NCBI RefSeq assembly: GCF_001269345.1
Contig: NZ_CXOP01000002.1
Coordinates: 124,853 to 188,852, forward strand
Length of the DNA stretch: 64,000 nucleotides
Source: Limnohabitans sp. 2KL-27
Lineage (GTDB): Bacteria > Pseudomonadota > Gammaproteobacteria > Burkholderiales > Burkholderiaceae_C
Reading direction: 5' to 3'
Shown: positions 54,647 through 64,000 of the stretch, piece after piece
Numbering within the stretch: the first letter of the stretch is position 1
Layout of the letters: every line of letters starts with the position of its first letter
Made by a program: the position numbers and the translations under genes
The notes under the pieces: generated by a model
What the model was told of the DNA's origin: nothing
Databases searched by the model: none
The model's input: only the letters and a program-made list of their open reading frames with translations

Positions 54647-55837
54647 TTAAAACGCTTCGATACCGAGCAAAACGGCCGCCTGCAAGGCCGTGGCACGCAC
54701 GGCCTCAGGGCTGGCAGCCGTGATGTTCAGGTGGCCCATCTTGCGGCCGGGGCGGGCCGACAACTTGCCGTACAGGTGCAAGTGCGTGCCAGGCAGCGCC
54801 AGCACCTGCGCCCAAGCGGGGCTGGTCGGGCCTTTGCTGGTGGTGCTGACTTCGGGCCACAGATCGCCCAGCAGGTTGAGCATGATGGCGCTCGAATGCT
54901 GGCGCGGCTGCGTCAGCGGCAAGCCCGCCAGCGTGCGCACCTGCAGCTCAAACTGGGACTGATCGCAGGCATCCAGGGTGTAGTGGCCGCTGTTGTGCGG
55001 ACGCGGCGCCATCTCGTTGACCACCAGCTGGCCACCTTCGAGGAGGAAAAACTCCACGCACAGCACGCCCACGTAATTCAAACCCTCGGCAATTGCGCGG
55101 GTGGCGGCCACGGCTTGGGCGGCCACGTCGGCGGGCACAGCGCCGTCGTACACGCTGGTCACGGCCAGAATGCCGTCGCGGTGCAGGTTCAGTTGCACCG
55201 GAAAATTCACCAGCTGGCCGTCGGCCCCCCGCGCCACGATGACCGAACACTCGGCCTTCAGGGGCAGCATTTTTTCGAGCACGCAGGGCACGTTTTTCAA
55301 TTGGGCCCAGTCCGCAGCCAGTGCCTCGCGGGTCTGGACACGGATCTGGCCCTTGCCGTCGTAGCCCATGCGCGAGGTCTTCAAGATGCCCGGCAGCAAA
55401 TCGTCGCCCACAGCCGCCAGTTGCGCGGCGGTCTCGATCACGGCGTGCGGCGCGACCGGCACCCCGCAGCGCACAAAGTGGGCCTTTTCGGCAGCGCGGT
55501 CTTGCGCAATCGCAACCGACTCGGACGCCGGGGCCACCGGGCGGTGGGCGCCCAGGGTCAACAGTGCAGGGGCAGGCACGTTTTCAAATTCGGTGGTGAT
55601 GGCCGCGCAGCGCTGCATCAACTGCGCCAGCCCTTGCTCGTCCAGGTAATCGGTCTGGATGTGGTGGTGGCTCACCCGTCCGGCGGGGCTGGCCGCATCG
55701 GGGTCGAGGACGGCGGTGAAATAGCCCATGGCCTGCGCCGCGTGCACGAACATGCGGCCCAGCTGGCCACCCCCCATCACGCCCAGCGTGGCCATCTGGC
55801 CATTGACCATGGACCCGGGCAAGATGGCGCGGCTCAT
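54647..55837 (-). CDS. purK: N5-carboxyaminoimidazole ribonucleotide synthetase
   Basis: ATP-grasp enzyme of purine synthesis that carboxylates AIR at N5. The 396-residue protein starts with [11 protein letters not shown] and has the ATP-grasp loop segments [12 protein letters not shown] and [19 protein letters not shown]. The start overlaps the purE stop by four bases (ATGA). Forms purE-purK with the gene upstream, and is followed by Sua5. Confidence 0.94.
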   Translation of the reverse strand: MSRAILPGSMVNGQMATLGVMGGGQLGRMFVHAAQAMGYFTAVLDPDAASPAGRVSHHHIQTDYLDEQGLAQLMQRCAAITTEFENVPAPALLTLGAHRPVAPASESVAIAQDRAAEKAHFVRCGVPVAPHAVIETAAQLAAVGDDLLPGILKTSRMGYDGKGQIRVQTREALAADWAQLKNVPCVLEKMLPLKAECSVIVARGADGQLVNFPVQLNLHRDGILAVTSVYDGAVPADVAAQAVAATRAIAEGLNYVGVLCVEFFLLEGGQLVVNEMAPRPHNSGHYTLDACDQSQFELQVRTLAGLPLTQPRQHSSAIMLNLLGDLWPEVSTTSKGPTSPAWAQVLALPGTHLHLYGKLSARPGRKMGHLNITAASPEAVRATALQAAVLLGIEAF

Positions 55838-56334
55838 GCAGCACCCACGGGTGGGAGTTTCATGGCGCGCGCAGCCGCCGTTTGCTCGGCGCGGAAGGCT
55901 TCGAGTTTTTGGCGCAGCGCCGCATCCTGGTTGGCCAGCATGGCCACCGCAAACAAAGCGGCATTGGCCGCGCCCGCTGCGCCAATGGCAAAGGTGGCCA
56001 CGGGCACGCCCTTGGGCATTTGCACAATGCTGTGCAGCGAATCGACACCCGACAGCGCCTGGGTTTGCACCGGCACACCCAGCACCGGCACCACGGTTTT
56101 GGCCGCGATCATGCCCGGCAGGTGGGCCGCGCCGCCCGCGCCTGCGATGATGGCCTGCAAGCCCCGCTCGGCCGCGCTTTGTGCATAGGCAAACATATCG
56201 TCCGGCATTCTGTGGGCCGAAACCACGCGGGCGTCGTGGGGGATGCCAAACTGTTGGAGAATCTGGACTGCGTGCTGCATGGTGTCCCAGTCGGAGCTGG
56301 AACCCATGACGACGCCGATGAGCGCTTGAGTCAT
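55834..56334 (-). CDS. purE: N5-CAIR mutase
   Basis: Interconverts N5-CAIR and CAIR. The 166-residue protein has [13 protein letters not shown] and the catalytic His in VSAHRMP, plus [11 protein letters not shown]. The start at 56334 is the family start; the frame reads on 34 codons upstream without similarity. Divergent from the thioredoxin-TPR gene over 81 bases. Confidence 0.95.
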   Translation of the reverse strand: MTQALIGVVMGSSSDWDTMQHAVQILQQFGIPHDARVVSAHRMPDDMFAYAQSAAERGLQAIIAGAGGAAHLPGMIAAKTVVPVLGVPVQTQALSGVDSLHSIVQMPKGVPVATFAIGAAGAANAALFAVAMLANQDAALRQKLEAFRAEQTAAARAMKLPPVGAA

Positions 56335-56415
56335 TGGGTGCTTTTCGTGATCAATGTCGAATTTTAAGGTTTCGCCCCAGCCGGAGCCGAAACACAACCC
56401 GGAACACTGCCCGCC

Positions 56416-57369
56416 ATGATGGACGTCACGATACAAAATTTTGAAGCCGAGGTGATTGAAGCCTCCATGACCACGCCCGTGTTGGTGGATTTTTGGGCAC
56501 CTTGGTGCGGTCCTTGCAAATCGTTGGGCCCGGTGCTCGAAAAAGTCGAAACCGCTTACGAAGGCCGCTTCAAACTGGTCAAGATCAACTCAGACGAAGA
56601 GCAGCAACTGGCCCAGGCCTTTGGCATCAAGAGCATCCCGACCTGCGTTTTGCTCAAAAACGGTCAGCCGGTCGATGGCTTCATGGGCGCTTTGCCCGAA
56701 GGCCAGGTCAAGCAGTTCCTGGACAAACACCTGCCCGCCGCCGAGGAACTGCAGGCCCAAGCTGCCGCCCAAGAAGCCCAAGAGCACCTGCAAGCGGGTG
56801 ACGCCCAAAGTGCCCGCGCCGCTTTGGAGCAAGCCCTGGCCACCGATCCCGGCAACGACGACGCCCGCTTCGATTTGGTCAAACTGTTGATCGGTGAGGG
56901 CGAGCTGGCCGAAGCCGCCGCCTTGCTGGCCCCGGCCATGGCCCGCATCCCGGTGCCGCTGCGTTTTGAGGCGCAGACCCAATGGCTCAACGCGCTGGAG
57001 TTTGTGACCCAGGACCCGCGTGGTCAGTGGGAATTGGCCCAGTTTGACGAATTGATTGGCCAGAACAAGCGCGATTTCGAAACCCGCTTTGCCAAAAGCC
57101 GCCTCTTGATCGCCGTGGGCCAATGGGAAGCGGCCATGGACGAGTTGCTGGAGATCATCATGCGCGACAAGAAATGGGACGACGAAGCCCCGCGCAAAAC
57201 CTTTGTGGCCCTGCTCGAGCTGATGACGCCGCCCAAACCCAAAACGCAAGACGGCACGGGCAAATCGGCCGGTGGCATCGAGTTGATGGGCAAAGCCGCT
57301 GTGCAGGAAGACCCGTTGCTGGCCATGATTTCGAGCTACCGCCGCAAGTTGAGCATGGCGCTCAACTGA
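56416..57369 (+). CDS. thioredoxin-TPR co-chaperone (CnoX/YbbN-like)
   Basis: A 317-residue protein with a thioredoxin domain in the first 110 residues and tetratricopeptide-like helices at 120-270. The active site is WCGPC (30-34) with cis-proline in SIPTCV, so unlike E. coli CnoX, which has SxxC, it should be redox-active. The family prevents aggregation and cooperates with GroEL. Monocistronic; a hairpin follows at 57382-57411. Confidence 0.9.
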   Translation: MMDVTIQNFEAEVIEASMTTPVLVDFWAPWCGPCKSLGPVLEKVETAYEGRFKLVKINSDEEQQLAQAFGIKSIPTCVLLKNGQPVDGFMGALPEGQVKQFLDKHLPAAEELQAQAAAQEAQEHLQAGDAQSARAALEQALATDPGNDDARFDLVKLLIGEGELAEAAALLAPAMARIPVPLRFEAQTQWLNALEFVTQDPRGQWELAQFDELIGQNKRDFETRFAKSRLLIAVGQWEAAMDELLEIIMRDKKWDDEAPRKTFVALLELMTPPKPKTQDGTGKSAGGIELMGKAAVQEDPLLAMISSYRRKLSMALN

Positions 57370-57381
57370 AAAGGCGCATGG

Positions 57382-57411
57382 GCGCTGGCCGGCTCAGTGC
57401 CGGCTCAGCGC
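57382..57411. terminator. strong hairpin between convergent genes, no T run
   Basis: GCGCTGGCCGGC-TCAGT-GCCGGCTCAGCGC can pair over about 11 base pairs with small mismatches. It is between the thioredoxin-TPR gene and the convergent Mpo1-like gene. Without a T tract it is weaker evidence for a factor-independent terminator. Confidence 0.45.
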
Positions 57412-57426
57412 TGGCGCGGTGCCGAA

Positions 57427-57948
57427 TCAGTGGGTCGGTCCCGCCTGTCGCTCGATGTCCCGGCGCATTTTTTGCAGCAAGCCCAGCGCCATGAGCACCT
57501 CACCCACCACAAACATGGGGCCCACCAGCAAGCCCACCACATCGTCCACAAAAGCGGGTTTGCGGCCTTCAAAGTAATGCCCAATGAACTGGATGGCCCA
57601 GCCGAGCACGAACAGGCCAAGGCCGGCCTGCCACACCGTCAGGCCCCAAACCGCTGACCAAGCAGGCACTTGGTGGGCGGCCGCGATCAAGGCCCCATTG
57701 ACCAGGGAGGTCGCCAAACCCAACAACAGATCCCCCCGCGTCAGGTACCACAGGCTGGTCAAGGCCCAAGCACACCAAGCCAGCGTCAGCGCGTGGCCCA
57801 TGACTTCCCACGACGGGGCCAGGAGCAAGACGCCGATCGACATGAAGATGAGGGGAATGCCCAACAGATGGGTGACGATGTTGCGGCGATCGCGGTGGTA
57901 ATGGGCGTACTGCACCATCAAAGGGGTGGCCGATCGGAAAAGGTTCAT
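57427..57948 (-). CDS. Mpo1-like (DUF962) membrane protein
   Basis: A 173-residue membrane protein with four or five hydrophobic helices. Its histidines are conserved as in the yeast Mpo1/YGL010w family: H16 and H18 in QYAHYHRD, H27 in THLLG, and HYFEGRKPAF near the C-terminus. Mpo1 is an Fe2+-dependent dioxygenase for 2-hydroxy fatty acids; the bacterial role is not known. Stands alone. Confidence 0.85.
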   Translation of the reverse strand: MNLFRSATPLMVQYAHYHRDRRNIVTHLLGIPLIFMSIGVLLLAPSWEVMGHALTLAWCAWALTSLWYLTRGDLLLGLATSLVNGALIAAAHQVPAWSAVWGLTVWQAGLGLFVLGWAIQFIGHYFEGRKPAFVDDVVGLLVGPMFVVGEVLMALGLLQKMRRDIERQAGPTH

Positions 57949-58110
57949 GCAGTGCTCCGGTGGGTGCTGGCGCCTGAATGGCCCACAGGCTCACCCTACC
58001 CACTCAACGACAGGAAAGCCTGCATTTTGGCGCGCTTTGCGGGTGCGTCAAGGGTATTTGCGAGCACTGGGCAGTGGCCCCTCGCGGCTTGCAGCGGCCA
58101 AAGCGGCCGC

Positions 58111-59019
58111 TCAACCCAGCAGGCGCTGCATCGCTTCTTGGTATTTGGCCGAGGTTTTCTCGATGACCTCGCGCGGCAGCCGAGGCGCAGGTGGCGTCTT
58201 GTCCCAGGGCTTGCCGTTGACCAAGGCCGTTTCAAGCCAGTCGCGCAGAAACTGCTTGTCATAACTGGGCGGGTTAGCGCCCTCGGCATAGCTGGCAGCC
58301 GGCCAGTAACGCGAAGAATCGGGCGTGAGCACCTCGTCCATCAGCACCAAAGTGCCATCGGCGTCCAGGCCAAATTCGAACTTGGTGTCGGCAATGAGGA
58401 TGCCTTTGGCCGCAGCGATGTCGCGCGCCGCTTTGTACAGCCGGATGCTGATGTCGCGGATGCGGGTGGCCAGGTCGGCACCGATCATGGCCACGGTTTG
58501 CTCGAAAGTGATGTTTTCGTCGTGCTCGCCCACGGCGGCTTTGGCCGCCGGGGTGTAAATCGGCTCGGGCAAGAGGCTCGCGTTTTTCAGGCCGGCGGGC
58601 AACTGGACACCGCACACGGCCTGGTTGTCTTGGTATTCCTTCCAGCCGCTGCCGGCCAGATAGCCGCGCACCACGGCCTCGACCGGGATGGGCTGGAGGC
58701 GCTTGACCAGCATGGAGCGGCCCTGCACCTGTGGCACTTCATCGGCCGACACCACGCTCTCGGGGGCCTCGCCCGTCAGGTGGATTGGGCAGATGTTCAA
58801 ACCCTTGGGGCCGAGCTGGTCAAACCAGAACAGCGCCATTTGCGTGAGCAGCACGCCTTTGCCCGGAATGGGCTCGCCCATGATCACGTCAAAGGCGCTG
58901 ATGCGGTCAGACGCCACCATCAAAATCCGGTCCTCACCCACCGCGTAGTTGTCACGCACCTTGCCTCGCGCCAGCAGGGGCAAGGAAGTCAGGGCCGAGG
59001 TGTGGAGGGCAGAGGTCAT
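58111..59019 (-). CDS. purC: SAICAR synthase
   Basis: Joins aspartate to CAIR in purine synthesis. The 302-residue protein has the GKVRDNY start region, [19 protein letters not shown], and the ATP/Mg site IADTKFEFG and [14 protein letters not shown]. The start at 59019 is the family start. It belongs to a purine/glycolysis block downstream of fba but follows a terminator, so it should have its own promoter. Confidence 0.95.
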   Translation of the reverse strand: MTSALHTSALTSLPLLARGKVRDNYAVGEDRILMVASDRISAFDVIMGEPIPGKGVLLTQMALFWFDQLGPKGLNICPIHLTGEAPESVVSADEVPQVQGRSMLVKRLQPIPVEAVVRGYLAGSGWKEYQDNQAVCGVQLPAGLKNASLLPEPIYTPAAKAAVGEHDENITFEQTVAMIGADLATRIRDISIRLYKAARDIAAAKGILIADTKFEFGLDADGTLVLMDEVLTPDSSRYWPAASYAEGANPPSYDKQFLRDWLETALVNGKPWDKTPPAPRLPREVIEKTSAKYQEAMQRLLG

Positions 59020-59039
59020 GGCAAAACAGTCAAGCAACA

Positions 59040-59071
59040 AATAAAAAGGCCCGTTGAACAGTCAACGGGCC
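59040..59071 (-). terminator. terminator after fba
   Basis: Perfect ten-pair stem GGCCCGTTGA/TCAACGGGCC with loop ACAG (59048-59071), followed on the minus strand by TTTTTATTTG. It lies 22 bases past the fba stop codon and before purC. Confidence 0.9.
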
Positions 59072-59093
59072 ATTCGGGTCAATTATCGCAGGC

Positions 59094-60158
59094 TCAGTTC
59101 ACGACTTGCGCCAATTCGCCCCGCGCATAGCGGGCGGCCACCACCTGCAGGTTGTCGCCCTTGATCTTGGGGGCCTGGCCTTCGCAGCCGAACTCCAGGT
59201 AGCGCTGCTTGCAGATTTGCTTGGCCGCTTCGCGGGCGGGCTTGAGCCATTCGCGGGCGTCGAACTTGTCAGGGTTTTCAAACAGGAACTTGCGGCAAGC
59301 AGCGGTCATCGCCAGGCGGATGTCGGTGTCGATGTTGATCTTGCGCACACCGTGCTTGATGGCCTCCTGGATTTCCTCGACCGGCACGCCGTAGGTTTCC
59401 TTCATCTTGCCGCCGTACTGGTTGATCATGGCCAACAGCTCTTGCGGCACGCTGGACGAGCCGTGCATCACCAAGTGGGTGTTGGGGATGCGCTGGTGGA
59501 TTTCCTTGACACGGCTGATGGCCAAGATGTCGCCTGTGGGCTTGCGGCTGAACTTGTAAGCACCGTGGCTGGTGCCAATGGCAATGGCCAGCGCGTCCAG
59601 GCCGGTGGCTTTCACGAACTGCGCGGCCTCTTCGGGGTCGGTCAGCATCTGGCTGTGGTCCAGCTTGCCTTCGGCGCCAATGCCGTCTTCCTCACCGGCT
59701 TCGCCGGTTTCGAGGTTGCCCAGGCAACCGAGTTCGCCTTCAACCGACACGCCCAACAAGTGGGCCATGTCCACCACGCGGCGGGTCACGTCCACGTTGT
59801 AGGCAAAGTCGGCAGGCGTTTTGCCGTCTTCGAGCAAAGAGCCGTCCATCATCACGGACGAAAAACCCAGCCCGATCGCGCCCTGGCAAACCGCCGGGCT
59901 TTGACCGTGGTCCTGGTGCATCACCAACGGGATGTGCGGCCACTGCTCGGTGGCGGCTTGGATCAGGTGCTTGATGAAAGCCTCACCGGCGTATTTGCGC
60001 GCTCCCGCGCTGGCTTGCAGGATGACCGGGGCACCGACCTCGTCGGCCGCGGTCATGACCGCCTGAACCTGCTCCAGGTTGTTGACGTTGAAAGCTGGAA
60101 TGCCGTAGCCGTTGACGGCCGCGTGGTCCAGCAGTTCGCGCATGGAAACGAGTGCCAT
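59094..60158 (-). CDS. fba: class II fructose-bisphosphate aldolase
   Basis: Zinc-dependent aldolase of glycolysis and gluconeogenesis. The 354-residue protein is of the Calvin-cycle-associated class II type: catalytic zinc ligands in [26 protein letters not shown], and HGSSSVPQ, and substrate contact [10 protein letters not shown] possible leader dyad (AAAATTCGG/CCGAATTTT, 60181-60229) lies in the gap to pyk. The pair is downstream of pgk/pyk, as in many Burkholderiales. Confidence 0.95.
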   Translation of the reverse strand: MALVSMRELLDHAAVNGYGIPAFNVNNLEQVQAVMTAADEVGAPVILQASAGARKYAGEAFIKHLIQAATEQWPHIPLVMHQDHGQSPAVCQGAIGLGFSSVMMDGSLLEDGKTPADFAYNVDVTRRVVDMAHLLGVSVEGELGCLGNLETGEAGEEDGIGAEGKLDHSQMLTDPEEAAQFVKATGLDALAIAIGTSHGAYKFSRKPTGDILAISRVKEIHQRIPNTHLVMHGSSSVPQELLAMINQYGGKMKETYGVPVEEIQEAIKHGVRKINIDTDIRLAMTAACRKFLFENPDKFDAREWLKPAREAAKQICKQRYLEFGCEGQAPKIKGDNLQVVAARYARGELAQVVN

Positions 60159-60180
60159 GGTGAGAGTCCCCAGAAAGTTA

Positions 60181-60229
60181 AAAATTCGGCAAATCGGGCA
60201 TGTACCCGACGTGTCACTGCCCGAATTTT
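60181..60229. other. leader dyad upstream of fba
   Basis: AAAATTCGG (60181-60189) and CCGAATTTT (60221-60229) form a nine-base inverted repeat separated by 31 bases, in the 116-base gap between pyk and fba. The intervening bases also contain CGGGCA and TGCCC. Could be an mRNA leader structure or an operator; only the symmetry is seen. Confidence 0.3.
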
Positions 60230-60274
60230 ACAGTCCGGGGTCTGACAAGGGGCTGAGCAGCGCCCCTGCGGCGC

Positions 60275-61708
60275 TCAGGCCACTCGGCAAATTTTGAGCA
60301 TGTTGGTGCCGCCGGGTGAGCCCATGGGCTCGCCACAGGTGATGGCGTACACATCGCCCGCGCCCACAATGCCCCGTTTTTTCAGGTGCGCCTCGGCTTC
60401 CGCCAAAGCCGTGTCGCGGTCGGCGCTGGTGTCCATCAAGAGCGGCCGCACATTGCGGAACAGCGCCATCTTGCGCTGCGAACTGAGTTTGGTGGTCAGG
60501 GCGTAAATCGGGATGTGCACACGGTGGCGGCTCATCCACAAGGCGGTGGAGCCCGACTCGGTCATGGCCACGATGGCTTTGGCCCCCAAATGGTGGGCCG
60601 TGAACAAAGCGCCCATGGCGATCGACTGGTCGATGCGGCTGAACGACTGCCCCCGGAAGTCGGCATCGAGCTGCACGTCTTCGGCGTTTTCGGCCGCCTC
60701 GCAAATTTTGGCCATTTCTTCCACGGTTTCCAGCGGGTATTTGCCCGCGGCGGTCTCGGCGCTCAGCATCACGGCGTCGGTACCGTCCAGCACGGCGTTG
60801 GCCACGTCCGACACCTCGGCGCGGGTGGGCACCGGGTTGGTGATCATGCTCTCCATCATCTGGGTGGCGGTGATGACCACCTTGTCATGCACCTTGGCCA
60901 GCTTGATCATGCGTTTTTGCAAGGCGGGCACGGCGGCGTTGCCCACCTCCACGGCCAAATCGCCCCGGGCGACCATGATGCCGTCGCTGGCTTTGAGGAT
61001 GGCTTCGAGGTGCGGAATGGCCTCGGCGCGTTCGATCTTGGCGATCAGGCCGGGTTTGTGGCCGTATTCGGCACCGGCCACATTGCACAGCTGGCGGGCC
61101 ATTTCCATATCGGTCGCGTTTTTGGGGAAGCTCACCGCCACATAGTCGGCTTTGAGGCTCATGGCGGTTTTGATGTCGTCCATGTCCTTGGCGGTCAAGG
61201 CCGGGGCGGTGAGGCCGCCGCCTTGCTTGTTGATGCCCTTGTTGTTGGACAGCTCGCCGCCGAGCTTGACGGTGGTGTGCACCTGTTCGCCCTTGACCGC
61301 GTTGACGGTGAGCACGATCAGGCCATCATTGAGCAGCAACACATCGCCGGCTTTCACGTCGCGGGGCAGCTCTTTGTAATCCAGGCCCACGCCTTGCAGA
61401 TCGCCGGGTTCGGTGCGCGAGGCGTCCAGCACAAACGGTGCGCCGGGCTCGAGCATGACTTTGCCCTCGGCAAACTTGCCCACGCGGATCTTGGGGCCCT
61501 GCAGATCGGCCATGATGGCGACTTCGCGGCCAGCGCGTTGCGAGGCTTCGCGCACCAAACGGGCGCGGTCCACGTGGTCCTGGGCCTTGCCGTGGCTGAA
61601 GTTCAGGCGCACCACATTGACGCCCGCACGGATCATGGCTTCGAGCAAAGCTGGGTCACTGGAAGCAGGGCCTAAGGTGGCAACAATCTTGGTGGCGCGA
61701 CGGGGCAT
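60275..61708 (-). CDS. pyk: pyruvate kinase
   Basis: Transfers phosphate from PEP to ADP. The 477-residue protein has the start KIVATLGPAS, the catalytic Lys region LIAKIERAEAI, the Mg site IMVARGDLAVE, and the C-terminal allosteric domain. The start at 61708 is the family start. It lies between the desaturase (divergent) and fba (same strand). A 229-base gap upstream includes its promoter and that of the desaturase. Confidence 0.95.
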   Translation of the reverse strand: MPRRATKIVATLGPASSDPALLEAMIRAGVNVVRLNFSHGKAQDHVDRARLVREASQRAGREVAIMADLQGPKIRVGKFAEGKVMLEPGAPFVLDASRTEPGDLQGVGLDYKELPRDVKAGDVLLLNDGLIVLTVNAVKGEQVHTTVKLGGELSNNKGINKQGGGLTAPALTAKDMDDIKTAMSLKADYVAVSFPKNATDMEMARQLCNVAGAEYGHKPGLIAKIERAEAIPHLEAILKASDGIMVARGDLAVEVGNAAVPALQKRMIKLAKVHDKVVITATQMMESMITNPVPTRAEVSDVANAVLDGTDAVMLSAETAAGKYPLETVEEMAKICEAAENAEDVQLDADFRGQSFSRIDQSIAMGALFTAHHLGAKAIVAMTESGSTALWMSRHRVHIPIYALTTKLSSQRKMALFRNVRPLLMDTSADRDTALAEAEAHLKKRGIVGAGDVYAITCGEPMGSPGGTNMLKICRVA

Positions 61709-61937
61709 TCGGACATCTCCATGTAATTTGGTTTCAATTCTCACACGAAAACAGTTACATAACGGGTTCTTTCCAACGGGTCCCACGAGAAGCAAGACCC
61801 TCGCCCCCCGCGTGTGGCCCGCCAAGCCGAAGGCATACACCATCTTCCCCCTGCCATGACCCTGAATTGATCCTTGTCAGCCCATGGAAACCCTCTGGCG
61901 ACTAAACTCTGCTTTGAGCGATTCAATTTCAAGCGCC

Positions 61938-63053
61938 ATGACCGCACTACACACACCCACCAACTCGGCCCCCATCACACCGGACCAGCCTTTGCCGCAC
62001 CGCAAGACCTTGCGCGAGTGGCTGATTCCCCTGTCCGAGCGCAGCACCTTCCGCGCCTTTGTGCTGCTGATCACGGACTACGCCCTGTTCTTGGCGCTGA
62101 TTGCCGGCACCATCGCCCTGGACGCCATGTGGGCCAAAGTGTTGTGCGCGTTGGCCGCAGGTTTCGTGATCGGCCGCCTGTTCATCATCGGCCATGACGC
62201 CTGCCACCAGAGCCTGACGCCCCACCGTGAACTCAACAAGGTGCTGGGCCGCATCGCGTTTTTGCCCTCGCTCACACCCTACAGCCTGTGGGACACCGGC
62301 CACAACGTGGTGCACCACGGTTACACCAACCTCAAGGGCGTAGACTTCGTCTGGACCCCTCTGACGGCCGCCGAGTTTGAGGCCCTCAGCCCCATGCAAA
62401 AGCTGCTCGAGCGTGCTTACCGCAGCGGCTGGGCGCCGGGCCTGTATTACATGATCGAGATCTGGTGGAAGCGCGAGTTCTTCCCCAACAAAACCCACAT
62501 GCCCACCCGCCGTCCTATCTTTTTCAAGGACAGCCTGCTGGTGAGCCTGTTTGGCGTTTTCTGGATCGCCACCATCGCAGCGGCTGCCGTGTACACCGGC
62601 CAGTCGGTCTGGTTGTCGCTTTTGCTGGGTTTTGTGGTGCCCTTTTTCTTCTGGAACACCATGATCGGCTTTGTGGTCTATGTCCACCACACCCATGTGA
62701 AGGTGTCTTGGCACGACAACAAGGCCGCCTGGACCAAAGCGGCGCCCTTCGTTTCGACCACCGTACACCTGACTTTCCCCTTCAACATCGGCGCCCTGAT
62801 GCACCACATCATGGAGCACACCGCCCACCACGTGGACATGAGCGTGCCTTTGTACCGCCTGAAGAAAGCCCAGGCCAAGCTCGAAGAAATGCTGCCCGGG
62901 CGCATCATCGTTCAGCCCTTCTCGTGGAAGTGGTATTTCGAAACCGCCAAAAACTGCAAGATGTACGATTTCACACGCGAATGCTGGACCGACTTCAAGG
63001 GCAACATGACCAGCCCAGTGCGTGGCAACCTGCCGCCGGCCACGCCAGCCTGA
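61938..63053 (+). CDS. fatty acid desaturase
   Basis: Membrane di-iron desaturase of 371 residues (from the ATG at 61938). It has three His boxes: HDACH at 86-90, HNVVHH at 122-127, and HHIMEHTAHH at about 283-292. Hydrophobic segments at about 40-85 and 195-240 frame the active site. An in-frame ATG 18 codons upstream (61884) is possible, but its codons look noncoding. It is inserted between pyk and pgk, facing opposite to both. Confidence 0.9.
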   Translation: MTALHTPTNSAPITPDQPLPHRKTLREWLIPLSERSTFRAFVLLITDYALFLALIAGTIALDAMWAKVLCALAAGFVIGRLFIIGHDACHQSLTPHRELNKVLGRIAFLPSLTPYSLWDTGHNVVHHGYTNLKGVDFVWTPLTAAEFEALSPMQKLLERAYRSGWAPGLYYMIEIWWKREFFPNKTHMPTRRPIFFKDSLLVSLFGVFWIATIAAAAVYTGQSVWLSLLLGFVVPFFFWNTMIGFVVYVHHTHVKVSWHDNKAAWTKAAPFVSTTVHLTFPFNIGALMHHIMEHTAHHVDMSVPLYRLKKAQAKLEEMLPGRIIVQPFSWKWYFETAKNCKMYDFTRECWTDFKGNMTSPVRGNLPPATPA

Positions 63054-63072
63054 TCGGGTCTTTTCCCCAAAC

Positions 63073-63100
63073 AAAAAACCCCGCCATGCGGGGTTTTTTT
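63073..63100. terminator. two-way terminator between desaturase and pgk
   Basis: Stem AAAACCCCGC-CAT-GCGGGGTTTT with A/T runs on both sides, after the desaturase stop (63053) and after the pgk stop on the other strand (63151). Confidence 0.9.
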
Positions 63101-63150
63101 GTGGGGTGATCCATCGCAATCGGCGTCTCGCGCCCAGACAAAGCGTCCAA

Positions 63151-64000
63151 TCAGCCCGCGGCGCGCTTCATCAAAATCTCGAACGCAGGCAAAGTCTTGC
63201 CTTCCAGAATTTCCAAGAACGCGCCACCGCCGGTCGAGATGTAGCCCACCTGCTTTTCGATGCCGTATTTGGCAATCGCCGCCAGCGTGTCGCCGCCACC
63301 CGCGATGCTGAACGCGTCGGACTCGGCAATCGCCTGGGCGATCACTTGGGTGCCGTTTTCAAAGGCCGCAAACTCAAAAACGCCCACCGGGCCGTTCCAC
63401 ACGATGGTGCCCGCCTGCTTGAGCTGGGCGGCGAGTTTGGCCGCCGTCTCCGGGCCAATGTCCAGGATCATGTCGTCATCGGCCACCTCGGTGGCTTTTT
63501 TCACGGTGGCCACCGCGTCGGCAGCAAAAGTCTTGGCCACCACCACGTCGGTCGGGATGGGCACTTCGGCGCCACGCGCCTTCATGGCCTCGATCACGGC
63601 TTTGGCCTCGCCCACCAAATCGGCTTCGGCCAGGCTTTTGCCGATCTTCAGGCCCGCTGCCAGCATGAAGGTGTTGGCAATGCCGCCACCCACGATCAGC
63701 TGGTCGACGTTTTGCGACAGGCTCTTGAGGATGGTCAGCTTGGTGCTGACCTTGGAGCCGGCCACGATGGCCGCCAGCGGGCGCTTCGGGTTGGCCAGGG
63801 CCTTGCCAATGGCGTCGATCTCGGCGGCCAGCAAGGGGCCCGCACAAGCGATGGGCGCGAACTGGGCGATGCCATACGTCGTGCCTTCGGCGCGGTGGGC
63901 GGTGCCAAAGGCGTCGTTCACATAGATATCGCACAGCTGGGCCATCTTGCGGGCGAGCGCTTCGTTGTTTTTCTTCTCGCCTTGGTTAACGCGGCAGTTT
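63151..64000 (-). CDS. pgk: phosphoglycerate kinase, N-terminal part cut off by window edge
   Basis: Converts 1,3-bisphosphoglycerate and ADP to 3-phosphoglycerate and ATP. The visible part runs from the right edge down to the stop at 63151, giving about 283 codons of a protein usually near 390-400. It covers most of the nucleotide-binding domain: [47 protein letters not shown] and GGGDTLAAI. The frame continues past base 64000 without a start, so the N-terminus lies outside. Confidence 0.95.
   Translation of the reverse strand, partial: NCRVNQGEKKNNEALARKMAQLCDIYVNDAFGTAHRAEGTTYGIAQFAPIACAGPLLAAEIDAIGKALANPKRPLAAIVAGSKVSTKLTILKSLSQNVDQLIVGGGIANTFMLAAGLKIGKSLAEADLVGEAKAVIEAMKARGAEVPIPTDVVVAKTFAADAVATVKKATEVADDDMILDIGPETAAKLAAQLKQAGTIVWNGPVGVFEFAAFENGTQVIAQAIAESDAFSIAGGGDTLAAIAKYGIEKQVGYISTGGGAFLEILEGKTLPAFEILMKRAAG

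Noticed and set aside
58093..58112. Hairpin AGCGGCC/GGCCGCT at the purC 3' end
   Set aside because: Seven pairs but no T run, and it overlaps the stop codon; too weak to call a terminator.

Overview
The window is GC-rich chromosomal DNA from a betaproteobacterium of the order Burkholderiales, most likely family Comamonadaceae (Limnohabitans/Rhodoferax/Polaromonas-like). The evidence is protein character and gene order: divergent bamE/fur next to dapB, hpf-ptsN-hprK, a divergent uvrA / MFS-ssb block, tsaB-rimI, and a pgk...pyk-fba-purC...purE-purK-sua5 block. Both ends are cut inside genes: dapB on the left lacks its 3' end and pgk on the right lacks its 5' end. I see no rRNA, tRNA, prophage, complete insertion sequence or CRISPR array. 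No gene-free stretch exceeds 300 bases; the longest are about 215-230 bases (3802-4025, 13489-13713, 29900-30123, 34655-34869, 61709-61937).

Layout. 1-5246: lysine synthesis/envelope/iron/phosphotransfer genes (dapB, bamE, fur, hprK, ptsN, hpf) and an MFS exporter. 5314-10243: patatin lipase, corA, mtnN, fadD. 10369-13488: proton-translocating transhydrogenase pntAB, with a promoter-overlapping dyad upstream and a 42-base tandem repeat between its genes. 13714-21235: Nudix hydrolase and TauE/SafE permease, lytic transglycosylase, mnmA, DUF3422 membrane protein, SLAC1/TehA-like permease, ssb, MFS. 21402-27539: uvrA, glutaredoxin-like protein, CYTH protein, thioesterase with MerR regulator, class C beta-lactamase-like hydrolase.

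27568-48424 is the accessory, catabolic part. It holds two modules of CoA-thioester chemistry either side of the housekeeping gene pyrF. The left module has an acyl-CoA ligase, GST, acyl-CoA dehydrogenase, SDR, MmgE/PrpD protein and an orphan Bug-type binding protein. The right module is a long co-directional run behind a divergent GntR regulator: CaiB-type CoA-transferase, crotonase, NitT/TauT-type ABC importer (binding protein, permease, ATPase), PuuE-like polysaccharide-deacetylase-fold hydrolase, SDR, acyl-CoA dehydrogenase, second crotonase and MmgE/PrpD protein, meeting a convergent amidase and an EamA permease. Read together, this looks like uptake, C-N bond hydrolysis, CoA activation and beta-oxidation-like breakdown of an unidentified small acid, amide or imide. 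Several of its enzymes lack canonical catalytic residues.

48496-64000: type-4 uracil-DNA glycosylase, rimI, tsaB, DMT permease, dacB, a SemiSWEET, Sua5-type t6A synthase, purK-purE, a thioredoxin-TPR protein, an Mpo1-like protein, purC, fba, pyk, an inserted fatty acid desaturase and partial pgk. Factor-independent terminators are clear at several gene ends. Two diverged copies of an inverted-repeat element (29201-29270 and about 53254-53327) were found; the second supplies the 3' end and stop codon of dacB.
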